Positions 1 to 8,127 are shown, numbered from the stretch's first letter. The stretch: DNA of 33,251 nucleotides from an uncultured Rickettsiales bacterium (GCA_900551865.1 URXV01000014.1:1-33251); one strand, 5' to 3'. Program-made: numbers and translations. Notes: a model not told the origin generated them from the sequence alone.

Positions 1-59
1 TTTTATATGTCAATAACATAATGTAATGATAAAGTAAGTTTTTTTATTTAAGATATTAC

Positions 60-120
60 TTGCAAAATTGAAATCTTGAATTAAAATCACTGCAAATTTT
101 AGTAAAAATAAGGGCTTAAA
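60..120 (+). promoter_or_regulatory. Candidate promoter and leader of mnmG
   Basis: The first 120 bases are very AT-rich and hold no gene. A TTGCAA at 60-65 and TAAAAT at 82-87, 16 bases apart, resemble -35 and -10 boxes. A Shine-Dalgarno-like AAGGG lies at about 110-114, just before the ATG at 121. No mnmE is visible here, and whatever lies upstream is outside the window. The promoter is read by eye only. Confidence 0.3.
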
Positions 121-1965
121 ATGAATAAATATGATGTATTGGTGATTGGCGGTGGGCACGCCGGATGCGAAGCAAGCGCAGCTGCAGCCAGAATGGGAGT
201 AAAAACAGCTTTAATTACGCACAAAATAACAACAATCGGAGAAATGTCTTGTAATCCGGCTATTGGTGGTTTGGGAAAAGGGCATCTTGTACGAGAGATT
301 GATGCCCTTGATGGTTTAATGGGAAAGGTTATTGACCGTGCCGGAATACAATTTCGTATGTTGAATTCTTCAAAAGGACCGGCCGTCAGAGGACCGCGTG
401 CACAGGCTGATAGAGATTTATATAAAAAATATATGCTGGAAGAATTAAGCAAATATCAAAATTTGGATATTATCGAAGGTGCCGTTGAGCATCTGATTAT
501 TGATGAAATGAAAATAAAAGGCATAAGATTATCAGATGGAAGAGAGTTTTTTGCTGAATCGATAGTCCTTACTGTCGGAACTTTTCTTAATGGGATTATG
601 TTTACCGGTCACCAAACGACTGTAGGTGGTCGCGTCAATGATGTAAGTTGTACAGGAATAACAGCGTATTTAAAACAATGCGGTTTGCGCCTGGGACGTT
701 TAAAAACAGGAACGCCGGCACGGTTAGACGGAAAAACAATAAAATGGGATGTATTGGAAAAACAGGAAGGCGATGCAGCACCTGTACCTTTTTCTTTTAT
801 GACCAAAGAAATATCTCAGCCGCAAATTAAATGCTATATAACCAATACAAATGAAAAGACCCATCAGATTATTCGTGATAATTTTTCTAAATGTGCACTT
901 TTTTCAGGACTTATAACAGGTGTTGGACCTCGTTATTGCCCAAGTATAGAAGACAAATTGGTGAAGTTTGCTGATCGCACCAGTCATCAGATTTTTTTGG
1001 AACCTGAAGGATATAATACAGATGTTGTCTATCCGAATGGTATTTCCACGTCCCTGCCGGCAGATGTTCAGGAAGAATTTATCCATACTATAAAAGGGTT
1101 GGAAAATGTCAAAATTATCCGCTATGCATACGCTATTGAATATGATTATGTTGATCCTATGGAGCTGGATCATTGTTTGAAAGTAAAAAGAACAAAAGGG
1201 TTGTATTTAGCCGGACAGATTAATGGAACGACTGGATATGAAGAAGCCGCCGCTCAGGGAGTAATTGCAGGAATTAATGCCGCACTCAATGCCGTGGGAA
1301 ATAATCAGGAGTTTTATATAGACCGCAGCGAGGGCTATATAGGTGTTATGATTGATGATTTAATAACAAAAGGTGTAGATGAGCCATATCGTATGTTTAC
1401 ATCACGATCTGAATATCGTCTTTATCTGCGTGCAGACAATGCTGATTTGCGTCTGACGGAAAAAGGGCATCAAATTGGTTGTGTTTCTCAAGATAGATAC
1501 ACTGTATTTAAAAGCAAGAAAGAACAACTTGATAAATATAGAAATCTTATACAGCAAACATGCGTATCGTTTGCTGCGATTGATAAGTATAATTTACCGA
1601 TAAAGAAAGACGGCAATAAAAAAAGTGTTTTTGATCTTTTAGGGTATAACGACGTTTCACGTGAAACAATAATGAAAATTATGCCTGAAATAAAAAATGT
1701 ACAAAATAATGTTTTTGAACAATTATGCATCGAAGCTAAATATTCTGGCTATATGAAACGGCAAAGCAGCGATATAGAATTATTTAAAAAAGATGAATCG
1801 GTAAAAATTAAATCAGATATTGATTATCGTAAAATTGGCGGTTTGTCTCGGGAAGTTGTTGCAAAACTGGAAAAGGTGCGTCCTTCGACGATAGGTGAAG
1901 CGTCAAGAATATCCGGAGTCACTCCTGCAGCTGTAATCGCAATTTTGGGTTATATGAAAAAATAG
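121..1965 (+). CDS. mnmG: tRNA uridine-5-carboxymethylaminomethyl(34) synthesis enzyme MnmG
   Basis: MnmG (GidA) is the FAD-dependent partner of MnmE. Together they install the carboxymethylaminomethyl group on the wobble uridine of several tRNAs. The 614-residue product has the family's usual length. It starts with the dinucleotide-binding motif GGGHAGCEA (about residues 10-18), followed by the conserved SCNPAIGGLGKGH block, and ends with the helical C-terminal domain containing SREVVAKLEKVRPSTIGEA. It is the first gene of a plus-strand run with an acetyltransferase gene 11 bases downstream and rsmG, parA and parB beyond. Codons 512-516 (VSRET) are written with a near-perfect parS sequence. 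The start at 121 has an AAGGG ribosome site. Identification is secure from family motifs. Confidence 0.98.
   Translation: MNKYDVLVIGGGHAGCEASAAAARMGVKTALITHKITTIGEMSCNPAIGGLGKGHLVREIDALDGLMGKVIDRAGIQFRMLNSSKGPAVRGPRAQADRDLYKKYMLEELSKYQNLDIIEGAVEHLIIDEMKIKGIRLSDGREFFAESIVLTVGTFLNGIMFTGHQTTVGGRVNDVSCTGITAYLKQCGLRLGRLKTGTPARLDGKTIKWDVLEKQEGDAAPVPFSFMTKEISQPQIKCYITNTNEKTHQIIRDNFSKCALFSGLITGVGPRYCPSIEDKLVKFADRTSHQIFLEPEGYNTDVVYPNGISTSLPADVQEEFIHTIKGLENVKIIRYAYAIEYDYVDPMELDHCLKVKRTKGLYLAGQINGTTGYEEAAAQGVIAGINAALNAVGNNQEFYIDRSEGYIGVMIDDLITKGVDEPYRMFTSRSEYRLYLRADNADLRLTEKGHQIGCVSQDRYTVFKSKKEQLDKYRNLIQQTCVSFAAIDKYNLPIKKDGNKKSVFDLLGYNDVSRETIMKIMPEIKNVQNNVFEQLCIEAKYSGYMKRQSSDIELFKKDESVKIKSDIDYRKIGGLSREVVAKLEKVRPSTIGEASRISGVTPAAVIAILGYMKK
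1653..1668. promoter_or_regulatory. parS: parS site 1, inside mnmG
   Basis: The 16 bases match the ParB-binding consensus TGTTTCACGTGAAACA at 15 of 16 positions (the first base is C). The site is palindromic, lies about 1.6 kb before parA, and is translated in MnmG as VSRET (codons 512-516). ParB encoded at 4024-4911 is the expected binder. Confidence 0.9.
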
Positions 1966-1976
1966 AGGAAGAAAAT

Positions 1977-2585
1977 ATGAAAGAGAAAAATTTGATGTTG
2001 TCCGGAAAGCTGTATAAAGCTGTTGATGATGAGTTGAAACAGGATTTTTTGTATGCAAAAAAAATAACCCGCCAGATAAATCTGACTGCCGAAGACGAGA
2101 GTGAAAAAAGACAACTTTTGTTTAAACGGTTATTTAAATCTACTGGAAAAAATTTTTATATAGAGCCTCCTTTTCAGTGTGATTATGGAAAAAATATTTC
2201 AATAGGCGAAAATTTCTATGCAAATTACGATTGCATAATTATTGATGTGTGTAACGTCAATATTGGCAATAATGTGTTTTTGGCTCCGAGGGTTTGTATT
2301 TACACTGCAGCTCATCCTATTGATGCAGAAGTTCGCAATACAGGTCTGGAGTATGGAAAGGAAGTTAATATTGGCAATAATGTATGGATTTGCGGAAACG
2401 TTGTAATTAATCCTGGTGTTACGATTGGTGATAATGTTGTTATCGGTTCTGGTGCGGTTGTAACAAAAAATATTCCGTCTGATGTAGTTGCCGCTGGTAA
2501 TCCTTGCAAAGTAATACGAAAAATAACAGGCGAAGATAAATTAAAGTGGCATAAACTTGCACAGGAATATTTTAACTCTAAATAA
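1977..2585 (+). CDS. Maltose/galactoside-type sugar O-acetyltransferase (LbH hexapeptide-repeat family)
   Basis: This 202-residue protein belongs to the Maa/LacA/NodL family of acetyl-CoA dependent sugar O-acetyltransferases. An N-terminal helical cap (about residues 1-60, containing the typical LYKAVDDEL segment) precedes a left-handed beta helix of hexapeptide repeats such as ISIGEN, VNIGNN and VTIGDN. The active-site histidine is in TAAHPID (about residues 111-117), and the C-terminus carries the family's AAGNPCKVIRKI. It starts 11 bases after mnmG behind a good AGAGGAAG ribosome site, so it is probably co-transcribed. The acceptor sugar cannot be read from sequence. Its place between mnmG and rsmG, usually close neighbours in alphaproteobacteria, makes it look like an insertion. 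Confidence 0.9.
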   Translation: MKEKNLMLSGKLYKAVDDELKQDFLYAKKITRQINLTAEDESEKRQLLFKRLFKSTGKNFYIEPPFQCDYGKNISIGENFYANYDCIIIDVCNVNIGNNVFLAPRVCIYTAAHPIDAEVRNTGLEYGKEVNIGNNVWICGNVVINPGVTIGDNVVIGSGAVVTKNIPSDVVAAGNPCKVIRKITGEDKLKWHKLAQEYFNSK

Positions 2586-2652
2586 AAATTTTTCGTGTTT
2601 ATAACTGTATTTTTTTATGCAAAAAAAAAATAGTTAAAATATTATCTTTAGT

Positions 2653-3270
2653 ATGATGGATATTTTACAGATATATAATGTTTCACGTGAAACAAAAGAA
2701 AAAATAGAAGCTTACAAAACTTTGGTTCTTGAATGGAATTGCAAGTTTAATTTAATAAGCAAGTCTTCGGTTGAACATATTTGGGAACGGCATATATTAG
2801 ATTCGGTTCAATTATATAAATACATTCGGCCTACAGATAAAATCCTGCTTGATTTAGGATCCGGCGCAGGTTTTCCCGGAATGGTTCTGGCTATTATGGC
2901 AAAACAGCTTAATCCGGAGTTAAGTATAAATTTAGTTGAAAGTATTGGTAAAAAAACATTGTTTTTAAATGCGGTAAAAGATGAATTGAAGCTGAATGTC
3001 AATATACTGCATGACCGCATAGAAAATATTAAAATGAAAAATGTTGATATTATAACATCACGCGCTCTGGCGGCGTTGTCAAAGCTTTTGGATTACAGCA
3101 AACCTTTTTGCAAAACTGAAACAAATCTTATCTTTCCTAAAGGGGAACATTGGGCTGATGAAATAGAAACTGCGCAAAAGCAATGGTATTTTAAATATAA
3201 AACAGAAAATAGCGCAACGGATAAATTTGGTAAAATTTTATGTATCAGCGAATTAAGGAGAAAGCGATAA
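2653..3270 (+). CDS. rsmG: 16S rRNA (guanine(527)-N(7))-methyltransferase RsmG
   Basis: RsmG (GidB) methylates N7 of G527 in 16S rRNA using S-adenosylmethionine. The 205-residue product has the N-terminal helical part ending in EWNCKFNLIS, then the SAM-binding glycine loop LDLGSGAGFPG (about residues 72-82). Two ATGs are adjacent (2653 and 2656) and neither has a clear ribosome site. The 67 bases upstream are AT-rich with an A-run and a T-run that can pair as a weak hairpin (about 2600-2640). Codons 10-14 (VSRET) contain a perfect parS. The stop overlaps the parA ATG by one base, so the two genes are probably coupled. Identification is secure. Confidence 0.97.
   Translation: MMDILQIYNVSRETKEKIEAYKTLVLEWNCKFNLISKSSVEHIWERHILDSVQLYKYIRPTDKILLDLGSGAGFPGMVLAIMAKQLNPELSINLVESIGKKTLFLNAVKDELKLNVNILHDRIENIKMKNVDIITSRALAALSKLLDYSKPFCKTETNLIFPKGEHWADEIETAQKQWYFKYKTENSATDKFGKILCISELRRKR
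2679..2694. promoter_or_regulatory. parS: parS site 2, inside the 5' end of rsmG
   Basis: Perfect 16/16 match to the consensus TGTTTCACGTGAAACA, about 580 bases before parA. It is read in the rsmG frame as VSRET (codons 10-14), the same pentapeptide that the parS in mnmG encodes. Such sites nucleate ParB spreading on the origin-proximal chromosome. Confidence 0.97.
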
Positions 3271-4021
3271 TGGTAAAAATTATATCTATTGCCAATCGAA
3301 AAGGCGGAGTTGGTAAAACGACGACTGCTGTTAATATCGCAACAGCTATGGCTGCTATCGGAAAACGCGTTTTAATTCTTGATATGGATCCGCAGGGGAA
3401 CGCAACAACCTCTTTGGGAATTAATAAAAATAAATGTTTGTTTTCAACATACGATATTATGATAAACAATTGCAAAGCAGAAGATGCTATTGTCAAAACA
3501 GATATAAAAAAATTTGATATTTTACCGTCTGCTCCGGCATTGGCTGCCGCAGAAATAGAGCTTATTGATGTTAATAAACGAGAGTATGTCTTAAAAAATG
3601 CATTAAATGCCTTAAGCGGAAAGTACGATTATATATTGATTGATTGCCCCCCGTCTTTGAATTTAATAACGATTAATGCACTCGTTTCGTCTGATTCTGT
3701 AATCGTTCCTCTGCAAAGCGAGTTTTTGGCGTTGGAAGGTTTGACGGATCTTAAAAAAAGAATTTTAATTCCAAACTTGATTTGCAAGGTATCGTGTTGA
3801 CGATGTTTGACAAGCGAAACAATTTGAGTCAGATGGTAGAAACAGATGTACGAAAATATTTCGGTCAAAAAGTATACAAAACGGTTATTCCGAGAAGTGT
3901 TCGCATTTCTGAAGCTCCGTCGCATGGACAGCCTGTTTTGATTTACGACTTTAAGAGTAATGGTGCTAAAGCTTATCTTAATTTGGCAAAAGAGGTATTA
4001 AAAAGGGAAAAGGAGTTATAG
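3270..4021 (+). pseudogene. parA: Chromosome partitioning ATPase ParA, reading frame broken near 3753-3760
   Basis: ParA is the Walker-type ATPase that moves ParB-parS complexes. The ATG at 3270 (AAGGAG ribosome site, overlapping the rsmG stop) opens a typical ParA: deviant Walker A KGGVGKTT, then DMDPQGNATTSLG, IDCPPSLN and the EFLALEGL block. After GLTDLKK the frame ends at a TGA at 3798-3800. The rest of the protein continues in the -1 frame from about 3755 (KKNFNSKLDLQGIVLTMFD onward, through RSVRISEAPSHG) to 4021. Against ordinary ParA, about six residues between GLTDL and KKNFN are missing, consistent with a loss of about 19 bases. The break falls on seven A's followed by G. A -1 slip there would give a 250-residue protein. 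It could be a real mutation, a slip-rescued gene or an assembly error. Confidence 0.85.
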
Positions 4022-4023
4022 AT

Positions 4024-4911
4024 ATGTCTATGAATAAGAAACATGGTTTAGGGCGGGGGCTGGAAGCTCTTCTTGGAGATGATGATTTAAGTTTTAGCCT
4101 GGACAATATTAATACGGGCGAAAATACTGAAACCGGAATCAAAACCTTAAATGTTAATGAACTGGAACCCAGTCCGTATCAGCCGCGTAAGGAATTTAAT
4201 CAGGAAGCCCTTGATGCTTTGGTGGCTTCTATAAAAGAAAAAGGCGTGCTTCAACCTTTGCTTGTTCGCAAAAACGGCGAAAAATATGAGATAATTGCCG
4301 GAGAACGTCGTTGGCGCGCTTCAAAATTAGCAGGTATAACCGAGGTACCGGTTATTGAAAAGGAAATGGATAATCAGGAAGTACTTGAAGTAGCGCTTAT
4401 TGAAAACCTGTTGCGTGAAAACCTGTCCGCTATTGAGGAAGCCGAAGGGTTTAACCGGCTGATAAATGAATTTTCTCATACGCATGAAGCTTTATCGCAA
4501 ATAGTTGGAAAATCAAGGAGTTATATAACCAATACCCTGCGCTTGCTCAGTTTGCCTGCCGCTATTCAGGAAATGGTAAAAAATAATGCCTTAACCGCCG
4601 GGCATGCTAGGGCTTTAATTGGTCTGGAAAATGCTGAAGAGGTTGCCCAAAAAATTATGTCACGCGGATTAACCGTCCGTCAGACGGAAGAACTTGTCAA
4701 TAATTTAAAGAATCATGCTTTGACTCAAATTAACAGAGCTGTAAAAAAAGATCCAAGTCTAAAAGAACTAGAAAAAGATTTAACTAAAAATATAGGCATG
4801 AAAGTTAAAATTAACGCCGGACAAAACGATAAAGGTAAAGTAACGATTGAATACAAAAGTCCTGCTGAGCTAAATCAGATATTAGAACTTTTAGAAAAAA
4901 ATAAAAGTTAA
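4024..4911 (+). CDS. parB: Chromosome partitioning protein ParB (parS-binding CTPase)
   Basis: ParB binds parS, loads as a CTP-dependent clamp, spreads, and stimulates ParA. The 295-residue product shows the N-terminal ParA-interacting GLGRGLEALLGDD, the N-domain with PSPYQPRKEF, the CTP-binding motifs GERRWRASKLAG and ENLLRENLSAIEEAEGF, a helix-turn-helix around SQIVGKSRSYITNTLRLL, and a C-terminal dimerisation region. The third-motif residues read ENLLREN where ENIQRED is commoner. It lies 2 bases after the parA stop with an AAAAGGAG ribosome site. The reading frame is intact although parA is not. Both parS sites in the window are its expected targets. Confidence 0.97.
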   Translation: MSMNKKHGLGRGLEALLGDDDLSFSLDNINTGENTETGIKTLNVNELEPSPYQPRKEFNQEALDALVASIKEKGVLQPLLVRKNGEKYEIIAGERRWRASKLAGITEVPVIEKEMDNQEVLEVALIENLLRENLSAIEEAEGFNRLINEFSHTHEALSQIVGKSRSYITNTLRLLSLPAAIQEMVKNNALTAGHARALIGLENAEEVAQKIMSRGLTVRQTEELVNNLKNHALTQINRAVKKDPSLKELEKDLTKNIGMKVKINAGQNDKGKVTIEYKSPAELNQILELLEKNKS

Positions 4912-4916
4912 AATGT

Positions 4917-4940
4917 GCGCCGATTTTACGGCGCTTTTTT
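4917..4940 (+). terminator. Rho-independent terminator after parB
   Basis: Stem GCGCCG (4917-4922), loop ATTTTA, stem CGGCGC (4929-4934), followed directly by six T's. It sits six bases after the parB stop and is the expected end of the mnmG-parB transcript. Confidence 0.92.
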
Positions 4941-5048
4941 GTAATCCAAAATCTCTAGCCAAATACAGAGATTTTTATTACATATAAAAATGGCGATACT
5001 GAATAAACAGCGGTTGCGTGATATGATTATGTCAAATTTGATAAAATC

Positions 5049-5069
5049 AACACTAAGCGGTGTTTTTTT
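5049..5069 (+). terminator. Terminator-like hairpin with T-tract
   Basis: AACACT (5049-5054) pairs with GGTGTT (5059-5064), with one T-G pair, around the loop AAGC, and is followed by a run of T's. It lies well after the parB terminator, so it either acts as a back-up or ends an unrecognised short transcript. Confidence 0.45.
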
Positions 5070-5202
5070 AGTTGTAGAACCTTTTTGATGTTTTGTGATA
5101 ATCTTATCAAAAAAGTTATTTTTATATGCTCTATGCTAAAAAAACAAAGCAGAGTATAACACATTGTTTTTGCAGTGTTTCCTGCGAATTAAAAAATTTC
5201 CC

Positions 5203-5221
5203 GCCTTAATAAGGCTTTTTT
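5203..5221. terminator. Probable bidirectional terminator between parB and cca
   Basis: GCCTT (5203-5207) and AAGGC (5211-5215) form a 5-bp stem with a 3-base loop, followed by six T's on the plus strand. On the minus strand the same stem comes 25 bases after the cca stop and is followed six bases later by a T6 run. It could therefore end cca as well. Confidence 0.55.
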
Positions 5222-5240
5222 ATAATTTAAAACAATGTAT

Positions 5241-6434
5241 TTAAAATATTTCTTTATATTTTCTGATTAATTCCTCTTTTGATAAACAACACCCTTGCTC
5301 GTACCAGTCTTTCTTTAATGCATCAATATAAAGCCCGATTAATTTCTGGTCAGCACCGATTTGAATAAGGTCTTTTCCATTAAGGGGGAAAAATGGAATA
5401 TCCATTGAATCCAGTGTATTTAAAATATCTTTTGTCTTTTCTTCGTTAGTATTATCTAAGTTCAGACAAAGCCATTTGTCCCTGCAAACATCTTTGCCGT
5501 ACAAATAAACAGCCTTGTTTATGGATACACTGTCTTTAAAACTGCTTTTTGATAATTTTGCTTTGCTTAGCTCCAGAAGATGTTCCTTTTGTTCTCTGTT
5601 CAGTCGGAAAATATCTGCCAGCCTGCCAGCTCTTTTGGTATCAGGTTCAAACATGACAAATATGCGGCGGATAATGTTTTTTTCAATTCCCAAAGAAGTA
5701 ATAAGCCTGATAAGTTTCTCAAGATTATCAAAATTTTTTGGAGGGGCAATCAAAAAGTCGAGTATTCCGTTATCAAAAATAAGCTTGAGAGTATTGACCG
5801 CGTAGGGTGCCATAAGGATTTTAAACAATTCGTCTTTTATCTTTTCGGATGATATTTTTCTTAATAAGTCTTTATTTTCAATACAGGCTTTTAACGATTT
5901 AGCGTCGATTTTTTTTCCGAACATGGCGCAGAATCTGAAAAAGCGCATAATTCTGATATAATCACGTTCAATAGTTTCCTGTGGAATGCCTATAAATTTG
6001 ATAACCCCGTTTTCCAAATCATTGATACCGTTGTAATAATCAAAAACATTACCTTTTTCATCGGCATAAACGGCATTTATGGTAAGATCGCGTTTCGCCG
6101 CATCGCTCTTCCATTCGTCTTTGCCATTGTCCTCTTCGGTACTTAAAGATGTAACCTTGAAAAAACTGTCATTGATAATAACGCCGATTGTAAAAAATTG
6201 TATACCGATAGGGACACATCTGAGGCCTTCATCATCGCACATATCCGAAAATTCCGAAGGAGACATATCCGTTACCATATCGATATCTGTCCTGTCTAAT
6301 CCTGCAATAGCATCTCTTACCGCACCGCCGACAAAGCGCAAAACGCCGCCGTGCTTTTCTACTAATTTAAACAGTTGAAGAATATCGTCGTTATTTATCA
6401 GTTTTTTCGGATTAATATAATCAGGATGAAACAT
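5241..6434 (-). CDS. cca: CCA tRNA nucleotidyltransferase / poly(A) polymerase family protein
   Basis: This enzyme adds or repairs the 3' CCA end of tRNAs. The 397-residue protein is a class II nucleotidyltransferase. The head-domain motif GGAVRD is at residues 36-41 and the metal-binding pair is in DIDMVTD (about 50-56). The ATP/CTP-selecting region reads KRDLTINA, where RRDFTINA-type sequence is usual. The RNA-binding region with ERDYIRIMRFFRF follows near residue 160. The C-terminal half is the variable helical tail. The ATG at 6434 has a GAGGGC ribosome site. It is convergent with parB and divergent from the IalB-family gene. CCA-adding activity rather than poly(A) polymerase is inferred from length and motif order. 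Confidence 0.93.
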   Translation of the reverse strand: MFHPDYINPKKLINNDDILQLFKLVEKHGGVLRFVGGAVRDAIAGLDRTDIDMVTDMSPSEFSDMCDDEGLRCVPIGIQFFTIGVIINDSFFKVTSLSTEEDNGKDEWKSDAAKRDLTINAVYADEKGNVFDYYNGINDLENGVIKFIGIPQETIERDYIRIMRFFRFCAMFGKKIDAKSLKACIENKDLLRKISSEKIKDELFKILMAPYAVNTLKLIFDNGILDFLIAPPKNFDNLEKLIRLITSLGIEKNIIRRIFVMFEPDTKRAGRLADIFRLNREQKEHLLELSKAKLSKSSFKDSVSINKAVYLYGKDVCRDKWLCLNLDNTNEEKTKDILNTLDSMDIPFFPLNGKDLIQIGADQKLIGLYIDALKKDWYEQGCCLSKEELIRKYKEIF

Positions 6435-6474
6435 TTAATGCCCTCTTTTTTGCGGTATTTCTTAAACTTGTTAA

Positions 6475-6503
6475 TTGTTTATTATAAATGTCTTAATTAT
6501 GAT
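6475..6503 (+). promoter_or_regulatory. Candidate promoter for the IalB-family gene and rlmN
   Basis: TTGTTT (6475-6480) and TATGAT (6498-6503) are separated by 17 bases in the AT-rich gap between the divergent cca and the gene starting at 6537. An AGGAA ribosome site follows at about 6524-6528. Assigned by eye. Confidence 0.35.
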
Positions 6504-6536
6504 ATAACAAAATCAAATTTTTTAGGAATTAAAATC

Positions 6537-7040
6537 ATGAAAAAGTATGTTATTTTATCCTTGGCTTTGCTTGTTTCTTGTCCGGCTTTTGCAGGGAGTG
6601 TTCCTGTAGAGCTGGGAGAGTATGGCGACTGGACTGCATATTCATATAAAGAAGGAAAAAATTTGGTCTGTTATATGGCTTCGACGCCCAAAAAAGACGA
6701 AGGAAATTATAAAAAACGCGGGGATATATATGCCGTCGTAACTCATCGGCCTGCAGATAAAAGCTATAATGTAGTTAATTTTGTAGCCGGATATGATTAT
6801 AAAAAAGGCTCCGGGGTGGTCGTAAAAATCGGTACAACGTCATTTAACAATCTGTTTACCAGCGGAGATAATGCTTGGGCACCAGACGCTTCTACGGATA
6901 AGAAACTGGTTGATGCAATGAAGCGCGGACAAAGGATGATTGTTGAAGGAATGTCTTCACGCGGAACCAAAACCAAGGATACATATTCTTTAGCCGGTTT
7001 TACAGGAGCTTATAAGGCAATCAGCGCAAAATGCAAATAA
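6537..7040 (+). CDS. Secreted IalB-family (invasion associated locus B) protein
   Basis: The 167-residue product begins with a clean signal peptide (MKKYVILSLALLVSCPAFAG), and the mature part should be periplasmic. The body has the spacing expected of the IalB family: YGDWTAY near the start, a cysteine in NLVCYMAS, a central beta-rich stretch with GSGVVVKIG, and a final cysteine in ISAKCK. The name comes from Bartonella, but most members belong to non-pathogens and their role is unknown. The ATG at 6537 is preferred over longer in-frame starts because it gives a signal peptide and has an AGGAA ribosome site. It lies 10 bases before rlmN. I recall IalB-type genes next to rlmN in other alphaproteobacteria. 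Confidence 0.8.
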   Translation: MKKYVILSLALLVSCPAFAGSVPVELGEYGDWTAYSYKEGKNLVCYMASTPKKDEGNYKKRGDIYAVVTHRPADKSYNVVNFVAGYDYKKGSGVVVKIGTTSFNNLFTSGDNAWAPDASTDKKLVDAMKRGQRMIVEGMSSRGTKTKDTYSLAGFTGAYKAISAKCK

Positions 7041-7050
7041 AGAGCATAAA

Positions 7051-8127
7051 ATGACAGAAAAAAAAGAACTTACAAATCTGACAAAAGAAGAATTGGCTGC
7101 AGAAATAGCCGAACTTGGGGAAAAAAGTTTCCGAGCAAAACAATTGTGGCAATGGATATATTTTCGCGGTGTAACTGATTTTGCCGAAATGAGTAATCTT
7201 TCTTTGCCATTGCGGCAGAAACTGGAAGAAAACTATACGATTACCCGGCCGAAAGTGATTACAGAACAGATTTCCGTAGATAAAACCCATAAATGGTTGC
7301 TGGAGTTTAAGGACGGCGAACGCGTTGAAATGGTTTATATTCCGGAAAAAGACCGTGGAGCCGTCTGTATTTCTACTCAGGTTGGCTGCGCAATGGGGTG
7401 TCGATTTTGCCACACCGGAAGCCAGAAATTTACCCGGAATTTAACAGTCGGAGAAATTGTCGGACAGTTTATGGTAGCCCGTGATGCGTACGGCGAGTGG
7501 CCAAGCCCGACAGATGAGGTGCGTTATTTATCAAACATAGTTGTAATGGGAATGGGGGAACCTCTTAATAATCTTGATAATGTTGTAAAAGCTTTGAATA
7601 TTATAACCGACTGTGAAGGGATTGGAATTTCCCGACGGCGCGTTACTATGTCTACCTCCGGGATTGCGCCCCGCATCGTGGAAGCTTTGCAGCGAACGGG
7701 AGTGCGGCTTGCTGTTTCTCTTCATGCACCGAACAATATGATTCGTTCGCAGATTATGCCTATAAACGATAAATTCAAAATTGAAGAAATAATGAAAGCC
7801 TGTGCCGAATATCAAAAAGGGGATCACAGCCGCTATATTACTTTTGAGTACCTTCTTTTAAAAGGGATAAATGATAGTCTAGACAATGCCGAAGAGTTGA
7901 TTTCGCTTTTGAAAAAATATAGACTTCGCGCACTGTTTAATTTAATTCCTTTTAATCCTTGGCCCGGATGCGAATTTCAGCCAAGCGATAAAAAAACTGT
8001 CGAGGCCTTTTCAAATACTCTGGAAAAAGCAGGATTCGCTGCACCGGTCAGAGTAGCACGGGGACAAGATATTTTGGCAGCCTGCGGTCAGCTAAAATCA
8101 AAATTGCCCGGAAAAAAACAACCTTAA
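7051..8127 (+). CDS. rlmN: Dual-specificity 23S rRNA/tRNA adenine-C2 methyltransferase RlmN
   Basis: RlmN is a radical-SAM enzyme that methylates C2 of A2503 in 23S rRNA and A37 in some tRNAs. The 358-residue protein has the cluster-binding cysteines C113, C117 and C120 in CAMGCRFC, the GEIVGQ and VVMGMGEPL motifs, SGIAPRI, LAVSLHAP, and the methyl-carrying cysteine (C345) in the C-terminal RGQDILAACGQL. Length and motif order are standard. It follows the IalB-family gene by 10 bases and ends 5 bases before the stop of the convergent metal exporter. No strong terminator separates them. Confidence 0.97.
   Translation: MTEKKELTNLTKEELAAEIAELGEKSFRAKQLWQWIYFRGVTDFAEMSNLSLPLRQKLEENYTITRPKVITEQISVDKTHKWLLEFKDGERVEMVYIPEKDRGAVCISTQVGCAMGCRFCHTGSQKFTRNLTVGEIVGQFMVARDAYGEWPSPTDEVRYLSNIVVMGMGEPLNNLDNVVKALNIITDCEGIGISRRRVTMSTSGIAPRIVEALQRTGVRLAVSLHAPNNMIRSQIMPINDKFKIEEIMKACAEYQKGDHSRYITFEYLLLKGINDSLDNAEELISLLKKYRLRALFNLIPFNPWPGCEFQPSDKKTVEAFSNTLEKAGFAAPVRVARGQDILAACGQLKSKLPGKKQP

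Larger units (their letters stand above)
4941..5240. other. Gene-free interval with several hairpins between convergent parB and cca
   Basis: No credible coding sequence is present. What can be seen: a perfect 9-bp inverted repeat (4948-4956 with 4967-4975) of AAAATCTCT type; a 6-bp hairpin with one G-T pair and a T-tract at 5049-5069; a short dyad TGATAA-TC-TTATCA at about 5096-5109 with flanking T and A runs; and a terminator-like hairpin at 5203-5221. Three plus-strand terminator-like structures in 300 bases leave room for one or two small RNAs, but no convincing promoter was identified. Confidence 0.5.

Noticed and set aside
4991..5089. A 32-codon plus-strand frame in the gene-free interval
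   Set aside because: No ribosome site, no homology recognised, and it runs through the hairpin at 5049-5069.
1..5240. Replication origin
   Set aside because: The parS sites show origin-proximal location, but I saw no cluster of DnaA boxes in the gaps.
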